From Scilla litardierei (Eukaryota; Streptophyta; Magnoliopsida; Asparagales; Asparagaceae), in assembly GCA_030789695.1 (NCBI GenBank), contig CM061139.1, forward strand, positions 199,241,641 to 199,305,640: DNA of 64,000 bases. The letters are read 5' to 3'. The notes under the pieces were generated by a model. It had not been told where the DNA came from, did no database searches, and saw only the letters and a program-made list of their open reading frames with translations. Below, piece by piece: positions 23,098-33,536 of this stretch (position 1 is the stretch's first letter; the number at the start of each line of letters is the position of its first letter). The position numbers and the translations under genes were made by a program.

Positions 23098-23812
23098 TGT
23101 AACAACCAGTATTTTTCAACACTTCACTTTACGTATTTTTACGTATTTTTAAAAAAATTTACCTTATAAATGTTAGTCAAGAGTTTTATAACAAAACTGA
23201 TTTCAAAAATTCTTATAAAAATATTTTTAAGTACGAGACTAATTATAATGTATTTTAGTATTTTCAGATTTCCTCAAACACTCAAAACGATTTCGATAAA
23301 AATTCATTTTCTATAATTACCGTTTTGCCTTGACGAATTAATTTTCTATTCAAACGTTTTCAAAACATTTTCAAACTTCTGCATTAGCAGCCTATGATCA
23401 TTTAGAGCTTTCCACATTAATTTCGTAATTTTCTGATATCATTTCAATAGAGAACCCGCAAACCCGCTTTCTAAACGTTTTGGCCAGAAACTAGTGTCTC
23501 CGTAGCTCAAATCCCAGAACGGTCTTCGCGATCCTCGTGATGATACGATCCCGTGGGTACGTTATTGTAATTTTTTGAAGTCGTTTACGAAAACGAGTTT
23601 GTATTCCTCTGCTTTGCTAATTACAATCGCTAATGACCTTTATAACCATAATCATCATCCCATCTACCCCTCTTTTTGTGATTAGATCTGAAATGGCTCA
23701 TATCTAACCCCCCATCAACTCCCTCATCTACCCCCCTCATCTACCCCCACTAATCACAAGTTTGCCCTTCTAATACCTATATAAACCCCACTCCATTTGT
23801 ATCAACCCTCAC

Positions 23813-23855
<43 letters not shown>

Positions 23856-26301
23856 CCCCCCCTCGTTTTTCTTTTTGAACCCAGGCAAAATCTTGCCCGC
23901 TCTCCGACTGTCACTCTCTCCCTCTCTCCGATTCCCTCTCTCTCCCCTCCCGGAGATCCGATCGCCGCCCTCCAATAGCCTCGACCTACGCCCGCCACCG
24001 CCGCTGCACCCGCCGCTTCCGCACCGCCGTCGACGAGGCTCCACAACCACAGCAGCTCCCCGCCTCACTCCGACGAGGCGCCCCCCCCGCTCGCACGACG
24101 TCCACCACCGTCGCTTCACCCCTACACCGCCGCTCCTGCCACCACCGTGCCGCGATCGCCGTGCTCTGACGAGCTTTCCCGAAGACCGACGCCTCCCCTG
24201 CCGCTTCGACTGCCGCCTCCACCGTCCTCCCTCCACTGTCCGCCGTGCACACCGACTCCCCACTCGCTCCGGCGTCGACCGCCTCCTCTCCGACGCCGAC
24301 GGCCGCGCCCACGCCGCCACAGCACCCCGCCGCCTCGCCCTCCGCCTCCACACCGCCGCTCCGACGAGAACAACCCCGCTGCACTCGTTCGAACGAAGGA
24401 GAACGGTAATACCCCCCCAGTGGCAAACTCGTAATTACGAGTTAATTTCGTATGTTCGATTTTTTTAAATAATTAATAGGGTTTAATGGTTAAAAATCCA
24501 TAACTTAAAATATAAGGGTCAGAAAATGTGAGACTAGCTCCAGAAAATCAGAAGCAATATTTCGGATCCAATGGCTCTAGTTTCATCTCGATCCGACGCT
24601 TAGTTTTTCCAGAATTAATTTTTAAGCCTAAATTTTAAATACGTTACTTTCTTTTAAAAACCCGTAAATTGTTATTTTCACATAAAATAATATGTGATAA
24701 AAATATATGTTATAGTACTCTTCGAGACGCTCGTTTTGACACCTCATTTGCAACTTTCTAATACAGATTGCACTAAGAAGAAATGTTTGAATAAATACGT
24801 TACTAATTGAAAAATAGTTTTTAAATTGTTTTTGAGGTTTTAAAAATTCTAAAAATTACTATAAGCTTTAGAAAAATATTTTCTCTTGCAGTAAAATTAA
24901 TTTTAACATATCTAGCATACAGAAAAATTTTGAACGATTTTCGACACCGTTTCAACCAGTTTCAAAAATCAGAACGAACAGAATACTTAAATAGAAGTGT
25001 CGTGTTCTCTAACTAATTATTTTTGTGTTACAAGTACAAACTCTTGTGTACCAACTTCAGAGAAAACCTTAGACCCATCCTCGTCTTGCTACGACGATCC
25101 TGATGGTGTAAGTCACAGTTAATTCTAACCTTAGAAATTTAGATAGTGCACGTAATGGAAAGTAGTGTACTAAATGGAGATACCGCATGCTCGAAGCATG
25201 GAATCGGTAACTTAGTTGTTGGACTTCAAATCATTGCTCAAGACTGACATTCTCTCTTGAGGATTCTGCCTTGACTTTTCAACAAGCGAAGATCTTTGGA
25301 GTGTTGTTAATGCATGTGAACAGCTTTACTTTTGGAACAACAAAATTGACATACCTGAGTGATAAATTGTTGACATCATACTGCTAGAACATCTTATTGA
25401 AATTGAATGCTTAAAAGTAGTTAGCACTGCACTGAGTTTTTGGGGTAAACTTATATTAGTGAAAGTGCAGGAGCGACCGCGAGCCATCTACACAGTGCAC
25501 CGTACCGACCGTCTAAATGAAATGTACCTACTAAAGTGAAATGGGATCCGTCCGGGTGAGCGCCCCCGTGGCAGGAGATGGGTTCAATGGTTGCACACTG
25601 TACCTTCCTATATAAGTCACGTAGCTTTTAGTGTTACTATTGACTGCCTGTACTTTCAGTGTTACTACATCTGCCTGGTTGTCATACTACCGTCATCACT
25701 ATTGCCTGCTAGTTGAAATATTGTTGCTACCTTATGCCATACCACAGTTGTTGATCTTGCACGTCACTTTTACACTTGTACCGTCACCTTTACTTTACGC
25801 ACTACATGCACTTTACTTGCTACACCTACACAGCCACTAGCACTTTACTTATCGCTCGTGTATGCATGTTCGCTTTTACTTTACTTTCAGCACTTGTTTA
25901 CTATAGCTTGCTCCATATTTGTGCACACCTTATTTTCTATCGCTAGAATTGTTGTGACTTACCTACGGTTCCATCTCCGTGGCAACGCAGACGACGCACA
26001 GGTTGACTTAGGCAATCCTGAGTTCGCAGAGCCATTGCACGATCCTGGGACTGTCGACTTTTATATTCAGAGCGAATGTGTGATGTACCTTCGATGTATT
26101 TCCTTTCTGCTTTACTTTTCATGTATTTTGTGAAAGAGTGCTAGATTGTTGTTGCACTTTTAATTTGTGGACTGTAATAATGTCGGTTGGCTTGAGTATT
26201 ATTGTACATCTCTGCATCGTGGCTATGTTGATTTCACTGGTAAACTGCAGGACTTGCAAATATCAAATAAGTAACTGGCCCCCCGAGAGCGGGTCGTTAC
26301 A
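23098..26301 (+). repeat. 3' LTR of the gag-only element
   Basis: A 3,204-bp direct copy of 18424-21620 with scattered substitutions and small indels, for example in the (CT)n/C run near 23815-23865. It carries its own TATA box at 23777-23786 and the same GC-rich low-complexity segment (23880-24410). Confidence 0.92.
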
Positions 26302-28990
26302 CCTAGAACCTAAAATGAGGGACGCATTTAAGGCACGTCTTTAAGACTGTGAATTCGATGAGACAGTTTTCCCAAAAATGGGACCAGACACTGAAAAATC
26401 TGGTGCGAAGCACATCATAACGTGGGATACAAAAAGTTTGACCCACTATGATCCAGTAACAAAACAATGTGAAGATGAGATTCTGAAGATCCTCCACATT
26501 CAGGACACTGTCCATCGATCACCGGACTCATTTACTGACAACCAGAAGATTGTCAAATCACACATCCCTGCTGTAAATACTCCAGATAGGATTGACATCC
26601 CGAGAATGGATGCAATTCACCAGCAGCAGAAGTGGCTGCACCTCACCAGAAAAGAGGCAGACCACCAGGCTCCAAGGATAAAAATCCAAGAAAAAGAAAA
26701 ATATCCGGAGACCTTAGGACGATACCCCCACAGAGAAATGAGCTCATGTCCGTACCCTCACCCATCCCGGAATCCACTGCAGAGCAACTGCCGGGAGAAA
26801 CTGAAATATCATTAAATTATGTACGTACAAGGGAGGTGTTGGACAGAAAGAGTACAGTCGTCGACGATGACTTTGCATTTCATATTGCTATTCACGTCGC
26901 CGGAAGCGACGATGTTCATGATCCACATTCTGTTGTTGAATGCAAACATAGAAATGATTGGCCAAAGTGGAATCATGCAATAGAAGTTGAGATGGACTCT
27001 CTTAAGATACGCAAAGTCTTTGGGCAAATAGTCCAGACACCTACTAGTGTCAAACCTGTGGGATACAAATGTGTATTCGTGAGAAAAGGAAATGAAAATA
27101 ATGAGATCGCATGCTACAAAGCACGACTTGTAGCGCAAGAATTTTCCCAAAGACCGGGTATTGACTATGATGAAACATACTCACGGTAGGAATGGCAATA
27201 TTGCGGGTCGAGGCGGGTATTTAACTACCCAAGCTTGCCCCGACCCATCTACAGGCCGGGGCGGGGCGGGGCGGGGCGGGTCGGGTCGCGTGACGAGGCG
27301 GGGCGGATACTTTCTTACCAAAACTGAGTCGGATCGGGTCGGGCCGGTTGGGTCAGGTCATTACTGACATCCATATGAATCCTAAATAAAAATTTTATTT
27401 ATGAATTGGGAGAATTTTGATTTATTTGGTAATTTGGAATTGGAAATTGGCCCAATTGGGAGAACAGTGGAATAGAGTATGAGTTATGGGTTATTCGCTG
27501 ACTGCATGGTCTGCATCAAAATAGTAAGGTTTTTTCGAACCTCTATAGTTTACCGGGGCGGGCCGGGGCGCATACAAAGCCCAAGCTTGCCCCGACCCGG
27601 CTGCGGGCCGGGTCGGGCCATTACTGCCATACCTAACTCTCGGTCATGGATGCGATCACTTTCTGATTCCTGATAAGCTTAACAGCAAAGGAAGGTTTAG
27701 ATATGTAGCTAATGGATGTTGTGCCTGCATATCTATACGGTAATCTCGACAAGGAGATATACATGAAATTTCCTGATGGCTTTTCAATGCCTGCTGAATT
27801 AAAAGATAGACCTCGGGACGTCTACTCTGTTAAGCTTCAAAGATCATTGTATGGTCTTAAACAATCGGGATGGATGTGGTATAACAGACTAAGTGAATTC
27901 ATTGTCCAACAAGGATTCAAAAATAATGAAGTCTGCCCTTGCATCTTTATAAGAGCAAATGGAAAAGGATTCGTCATAATAGTAGTCTATGTAGACGATC
28001 TGAATCTCATTGGATCTCCTAAAGAGATCATTAAGATATCTGTAAGCCTGATAAAAGAATTCAAAATTAAAGACCTAGGCAAAACGAAATTCTGCCTTGT
28101 CTTACAGATTGAACATCTAAAAGACGGAATTCTATTACACCAAACCACATATACGAAGAAAATGTTGCAAAGATTTCATATGGACCAATGTCATCCACTT
28201 AGTACACCTATGGTGGTACGATCTCTGGATGCACATAAAGACCCCTTCCGGTCGCTGGAAGAGGGGGAGGATATACTTGGCCTAGAAGTCCCTTATCTGA
28301 GTACTATTGCAGTACTTCTATATCTGGCCAACTGCACGCGTCCCGATATAGTGTTCGCAGTAAATTTACTAGCCAGATACACTGCATCACCTACGCAACG
28401 CCTCAGACCGGGGTAAAGCCCCTTTTGCGCTACCTCCAAGGGTCTACAGATTTGGGACTCTTTTACAAAAATGGATTATCCGTCGCACTTTTTAGTTATG
28501 CTGATGTAGGTTACAGGTCTGATCCCCACAATGCAAAGTCACAGACATGGACGTGTTTACCCATGGTGAGACAACCATTTCCTGGAGATCCGTTAAGCAA
28601 ATCATGATGGCGACCTCATCTAATCACTTAGAGATCATCGCCATCCATGAAGCAAGTAGAGAATGTATCTGGCTACGGTCAGTTGTAAATCACATCCCGG
28701 TGACGACCGGATTGAAAGCTGGGGACCTTGAACCTACTACCATGTTCGAGGACAACGCTGCTTGCATAGCTCAGCTACGGGGTGGCTACATCAAAGGCGA
28801 CAGAACGAAGCATATTTCCCCCAAATTCTTTTGGACGCATGAGCTACAGAGAGATGGCGTGATCGACGTCAGACAAGTACAATCATGTGACAACCTGGCA
28901 GACTTGTTCACTAAAGCCCTTCATACTGCTACATTTAGGAAGTTTGTACAGAAAATTGGGATGAGGCGCCTACGAGATCTGAAAGCCTGA
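26302..28990 (+). pseudogene. Copia reverse transcriptase and RNase H remnant
   Basis: The frame resumes from 18423 with EPKMRDAFKARL, then the linker CEDEILKILHIQDTV, and the start of RT (KWNHAIEVEMDSLK, FVRKGNENNEIACYKARLVA, PGIDYDETYS). A MITE interrupts at 27187-27635. RT continues at 27712 with MDVVPAYLYG, LQRSLYGLKQS and the catalytic box YVDD at 27988-27999. RNase H is recognisable as YLQGSTDLGLFY, ISWRSVKQ and FEDNAACIAQLRGGYIKGDR, with the end CDNLADLFTKAL. Frameshifts near 28416 and 28540 and several stops break it. Confidence 0.9.
27187..27635. mobile_element. GC-rich hAT-type MITE
   Basis: The ends are inverted: TAGGAATGGCAATATTG on the left, and TAGGTATGGCAGTAATG as the reverse complement of the right end. 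They are flanked by near-identical 8-bp duplications ACTCACGG (27179-27186) and ACTCTCGG (27636-27643), the length made by hAT transposases. The body is full of GGGGCGGGTCGGG-type blocks near both ends. Removing it restores the copia frame ETYS...MDAITF. There is no transposase. Confidence 0.85.
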
Positions 28991-29207
28991 GTGCTTGTAC
29001 AAATCAGGGGGAGTTAGAGTGTGTCTACACTCTTTTTCCTTAACTATGGTTTTTCCCACAGGGTTTTCCATAGCTAAAAATTTTAATGAGGCAAACCTCA
29101 CCAACTCAGGATCCTGAAGTATCCACCCCATGTGAGACTCCCACTACACTCAGAGTCGTGAAGTATTCATGAGCAGAGTCCACACATATGGCTGGATGGG
29201 GGGTAGG

Positions 29208-29355
29208 TGTTGGATAATACCGAGTTGGTTAGTCGGTTGGGATCACGGCTTATCTTATAGATAAGACCGTATCTATTGTAGCTTATCTGTATACGCTCCT
29301 CTATATGCTATAATTAAAGAGCTGTGGGTTTCTCCCCAGACGTTGATTCATAACA
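29208..29355 (+). repeat. Candidate 3' LTR of the copia element
   Basis: It begins TGTTGGATAATACC after a G-rich stretch (GGATGGGGGGTAGG) and ends TTGATTCATAACA. At about 148 bp it is short but within the range of small copia LTRs. No second copy was found in the window, so the call rests on the TG...CA ends and position. Confidence 0.45.
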
Positions 29356-30331
29356 AAATTTAATTTTTTTCCATTGAATATATAACTATGATAATATTGG
29401 TTAAGTTAAAAATAACTATGACAATATATTTTTCGGAAGAACAAATAAAACATATATTGAAATATTGCTTTATTTAATATGTAAAAATCAGGTTAGTGAA
29501 CGGTAAAAAAAAGCAGAAGAATGATACTGATTAAAGACGTTGTGTTGAAGCATGCATATAATTATATCTAAAATAGCACTATTATTCAAACAAAATATCC
29601 CATAATATTGAACTATTATAGGTGTTAATTTGCTTTTTAAGTAAATCATCTGTTATTCTTCTATTTAAATAACACATTGCACTGAACCATTCTTGTCATT
29701 TGTCAAGTATCAACCTTAAACTAACCCATGTGCCGAAAAACTTGAAGCTCCATGTATCTGAAAATTAGCTAGGACCTACTTTAAACATGAGGAAACATGA
29801 AGACATATTTGAGTGGCACTGTCTGATCATTTTAGATTAATAGTCAGCATGCAGAACTCTTGATTCAAATTTAGCTCAACATCCCAACAATTGCACCTAA
29901 TTACTTTCCTCTAATTGTGCAACAAAAACCAAATTGATATCATGTTGCCATGCATGGAGAAAGCAAGTCACGTGCGTTTGTTCCATGAGAAATCCATGTG
30001 AAATTTCTTTATTAAGTGCCTGATTATAATAAGGTTAGCATGACACATCCACACGTCTCGGTGAAGAAGCTAAAATAGAAAGAAAAGGAGAACAACATTG
30101 AAGTATGAAAAGAGAATGTAGGGAATGAAAGTAAAAAAAAAAAAGCCAAATGAAACACTTCCTAAAAAAGAAAGAGGAAAACAAAAGGTAGCAAACAAAC
30201 GGAAAGAACATTGGATCAGTTGCAATTGATGTAAGTCCACGATTTTTGTGGAAGTGACTTCAATTATATGAGCAACTCACCTATATGTGTACCTACATTG
30301 TACACATGACTGTTATTTATTTATTTATTTA
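29356..30331. other. A/T-rich intergenic DNA
   Basis: There is no gene and no recognisable repeat apart from a short TTTA run (30314-30330) next to the Helitron end. Confidence 0.4.
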
Positions 30332-31497
30332 CTAGAAATTGTCCGTGTCCTCTGGGCACGGAGGCAGTCGTCCGGGTGTAAATGCGGAGTGAAGCGGTCA
30401 CCAAAGAGAACAAAGCGTGGGCATGTGTGTGAGGAGGGTCAGGGGGCAAAAGGAGTAAAGGCGGGGAGTAAAACGCAAAAAAAATCACCAAAACACATCT
30501 CAAACCCCAGCACAGAACTATGGCTGTTGAGAACGAGCTTGAACGAGCTTCAACATGGAGCTTGGTTTTGTTCATAAACAAAATCCATGTTCAAGCTATG
30601 TTCGTTTACTAACCGAACTCTAAAAACATATTTAAGCTTGTTCGTTAAGCTTACCGAACGAACGTAAATGAATGTAAATGAGCATTTACTGAGTTTGTTC
30701 ACGAGTAGTTCATCGAACGTTCTGTTCGTTAACAAGACTTATCGTGCTTGTTCGTGAACATGTTCGTGAACACACAATCATCTTGTTCATGAACAAATTT
30801 TCAAACAAATAAACGAACGTCAAATTTTTAATCAGGAATAATAATATTTAACCATATTTGCCAATGACTAAATCAATTAAATAAAAGGATTAAATATTTG
30901 CAGGACAAAAACAAACAAATCTAGCATAATATTTCCATAAATCCCATTACTAGCATCCATTCCAAGCATAGTAAAAATATAGTATTTATCTAAATGCAAT
31001 ACAATGTAACGAGCTTGTTCACGAACACTTAACGAGCATGATCATGAACATAAATGAACGAACACAGTTATGTTCAAGCTCTGTTCGTTTACTAACTGAA
31101 CTCTAAATATCTGTTCAAACTTGTTCATTAAGCTTTCCGAACGAACATAAACGAGCATGTACCGAGCTTATTCACGAGTAGTTCGTCGAACAGTTTGTTC
31201 GTCAACAGCCATACCCAGAACCCCACCCAACCCGCACTGGGCCCCCACCAGAATGACGTGGCGCGACCATGGCCAATCATTTGTCACCACCAACTTGTGA
31301 CTGAGACAAAATTTCAAATTTTGTGAGGTTGTCTCAAATTGAAACGTTCTCACCAAATACAATTTAAAGGCTTCCCTAAAAAAATACAAACACTTTCATT
31401 ATCCTAATCAGCATCCCAGTCAGCAACCCAAAATATGACTGGGACAAAACTGCCATATAGGACAACGATTCAAAAAAGTCGTCAATTGTATAATAGA
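30332..31497 (-). mobile_element. Non-autonomous Helitron, copy 2
   Basis: On the minus strand it starts TCTATTATACAATTGACG, with TTTTTTGAATC and CTATATGG soon after, as in copy 1. It ends with a CCGTG/CACGG hairpin and TTTCTAG followed by T, the CTRR^T end. Subtracting the nested 695-bp MITE and its duplication leaves about 460 bp, close to copy 1 (514 bp). The base before the 5' TC is T rather than the expected A, perhaps a mutation. It has no coding. Confidence 0.68.
30519..31213. mobile_element. hAT-type MITE nested in Helitron copy 2
   Basis: The left end TATGGCTGTTGA is matched in inverted form at the right end (TCAACAGCCATA). It is flanked by 8-bp near-duplicates CACAGAAC (30511-30518) and CCCAGAAC (31214-31221). 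The body contains many GTTCGTTTACTAAC, GAACGAAC and TGTTCGTGAACA blocks, arranged so that its two halves are partly inverted copies of each other (for example AAGCTTNCCGAACGAAC near 30650 and 31130). There is no coding. Confidence 0.75.
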
Positions 31498-32672
31498 ATA
31501 ATAATGACTTACCTACGCTAGTGCTAACTATAGCTTAGCTCGGATAGCATGATATATTCTTTCCATCTAGAAGGTTATGGGATCGAGGTTTTTTCATTAG
31601 TAAAGTGCGAGTAAGTTTTTCAAGCTGAAAATGAAAGGAACGATTTGGGTTTGATGACTATAGTCAAAAAAGTTCAAATTAGTGCATTTGTTAGGTCTAA
31701 ATTTGCAACTTTAAGACTATCCTAATTTGCAAATTAAGACTATTCTAATCTTAGATGATCACGACAGTTAATTAAGAGAAAAAAAAAGTGTGTATATTAT
31801 ATTATTAGAGCCCACATGTGAATCATCAATTAGGCAACTTAATTCATAGAGCAGTCTTTTTAGTTGCTGTGGGCATAGCATTTTCCTTATTAGGAAAAAA
31901 ATTACAGCTCACCGTTTCTCGAACCGTCGGTGTAATGGTCAGATGATATTGACTACTATTAATTCCTACGCGATTGCATCTCAGCGATCTCGCCGAAAAT
32001 GCATGGAGAGCTGTCGCTCTGCCTTCAGATTCACGAAACAGGAACCCTTACAACTGTAGACTCGACACGTGGTCAAGTCTTTCCACGTTTACAGCCGCTT
32101 GTTCTTCGCTGGCAGCCACGTGTCAAGCGTCCCATTAGATCTCCGCATAGACATCGGCATGCGCGTTGACCCCAGTGAAAGGCGTCGGCAAACGCTCGGC
32201 GAATCAACGGCCATGATGCAACGTAAACGGAAAGGTATAGGAAGATGGTGACCCTCGATCGACCGATCGCTTTAATCAAGGGGAGAAAAATAGAGCAATA
32301 ATAAGATTTATTGTCTTTGTGCTTGCTGCTCTCTCTCGTGAAATAGAGGAATGTTTTAATTTAGTTTAGTTTTAATTAAACAAGCTGACTTTTCACAAGA
32401 ATGAAGTGACACTTGATTTGATAATGAAAATGATACTAGCTAAGTCCTGAGATACCAGCTTTTGTCTATTGTCTCCCATAATCACATCTAATAGCTGCCC
32501 CCATCATTGATTAATCAACTCCCCTTGTCTCTCTCTCTCTCTGCCTAACATGATTGTACAGATTGTACAGTATACATGTACACAAGTAAATATACATGAA
32601 ATGAAAAGTTTCTGTATCACAAAAGAACCCTCGATATTACACAGCAGGAGGCAGGTACATGTGTCATGAAAA
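31498..32672. other. Intergenic DNA with paired G-boxes
   Basis: No gene is supported. Two ACGTG elements in opposite contexts, GACACGTGGTC at about 32064-32074 and GCCACGTGTC at about 32115-32124, look like ABRE/G-box sites in a locally GC-richer stretch (31900-32260). I could not find a coding start beside them. Confidence 0.35.
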
Positions 32673-32748
32673 CACAAGGACTTCCCACGAGGTCACCCAT
32701 CCCGGGACTGCTCTTACCTCTGAACGCTTAAGTTCGGAGATCCCATGG
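32673..32748 (-). repeat. 5S rRNA-derived sequence (Cassandra-like)
   Basis: The minus strand reads GATCTCCGAACTTAAGCGTT, then a diverged middle, then GGGATGGGTGACCTCGTGGG and AAGTCC. This matches the 3' two thirds of plant 5S rRNA, including box A (AGTTAAGCGTGC in 5S) and box C (GGATGGGTGACC). Box C is almost intact while the intermediate element is changed. It is a single diverged copy, not a tandem 5S array. Cassandra TRIM retrotransposons carry such a 5S promoter in their LTR, so a Cassandra LTR remnant is the likeliest source. A 5S pseudogene or 5S-derived SINE is the alternative. Confidence 0.75.
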
Positions 32749-33039
32749 AACCCGAAGAAACCGAGGAATCCTACGAAGCCCAAGTTTCTGTTTCATTATG
32801 CTGCTTTAAGCATTACGTACATCGTGTGTTCAAGGTTATGATGCATCGATTCTTCTAAAAATGGGAGTTGCTCTGCGCAACGACTGTTTTACTCGTGTGC
32901 ACAACAACTATTTAACAGTTTGCCATTTACTCTTGAGCATGTACCACTTATCTACAAGTTTGTGACCCAAATTTACTCACCGCGCACACCCATTCAAAAA
33001 TTTCAAAACTGCCACTAGGTGTGCACGGTGAGTAAAACG

Positions 33040-33415
33040 GCCGCGACTGCCGGCGGAAGCGATGCCGGCCCCTCCTCTAACCTACCCAGCCCCATCTTCC
33101 TCTTTCCCAATCCCCTCCGCCGCCCCATCCTCTGACCATCCCAGCCCATCCGCCACTCCCTCCTCCGACAACCCACCCCCTCCTTCCATCGACCTCCCCA
33201 GCCCCTTCTTCCTATTCCCCAGCCCCCCCCCCCCCCCCCCCTCACACCCATCCTCCGACATCCCCATCTTCCCTCGCCCCATCCTCCGACCACCCCCACC
33301 CCCTCCGCCCCATCCTTCACTCGCTCTCCCTTTTCCCCACCGTTCATTCCAAACCCAAAACCCCCTTCAGCAGAGGGGGGGGGGGGAGACGAGGGTAAAA
33401 GAGTTTTAAATTTGA
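33040..33415 (+). repeat. C-rich low-complexity segment inside the MULE-like element
   Basis: CCCCATCCTCCGAC and CCCCAGCCC-type units are repeated irregularly, with a pure C run at 33223-33241 and a G run at 33377-33388. Frames through it are Pro/Ser-rich with no domain. It could be a captured GC-rich gene piece that has degenerated, but its source cannot be recognised. Confidence 0.6.
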
Positions 33416-33536
33416 ATGACAAACTTGTAAGTAGTGGTTGCGTGAGGACCTCGGCTCACTGCAAGGTCGGCCCCGGATCAATTTGATCGGCTTTGATGAA
33501 TGGGCTCGGGCAATCTTGAGCTCGGCAAACCACAAG

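Larger units (their letters stand above)
18424..26301 (+). mobile_element. Non-autonomous gypsy-type LTR element, gag only (TR-GAG-like)
   Basis: Two direct LTRs of about 3.2 kb (18424-21620 and 23098-26301) start TGTAACRACCAG and end GGTCGTTACA. They are flanked by the exact 5-bp duplication CCTAG (18419-18423 and 26302-26306). The 1.48-kb interior has a gag pseudogene with two zinc knuckles, no pol, and a purine tract AAGGAGGGTAGGA directly before the 3' LTR. The preceding GAGGACGGAATT block is typical of chromovirus-type gypsy elements. The insertion splits a copia pol reading frame. LTRs several times longer than the interior, with gag alone, fit the TR-GAG class and imply mobilisation by an autonomous relative. 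Visible LTR differences are scattered but clearly more frequent than in the related element at 33537-41663. Confidence 0.9.
16144..29355 (+). mobile_element. Copia retrotransposon split by two later insertions
   Basis: The order gag, protease, integrase, reverse transcriptase, RNase H is that of Ty1/copia. Gag starts at 16144, pol is interrupted at 18423 by an LTR element and resumes at 26302, and is interrupted again by a MITE at 27187-27635. The gag-pol line ends at the stop near 28990, followed by a purine tract (ATCAGGGGGAG) at about 29007. A short LTR candidate begins TGTTGGATAATACC at 29208 and ends GATTCATAACA at 29355. I could not find the matching 5' LTR upstream of 16144. Many frameshifts and stops show it is dead. 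The truncated minus-strand element at 10490-12797 is from the same family. Confidence 0.85.

Noticed and set aside
33062..33422. Pro/Ser-rich and Gly-rich frames of 115 and 135 codons
   Set aside because: Both are translations of a C-rich low-complexity tract on opposite strands.
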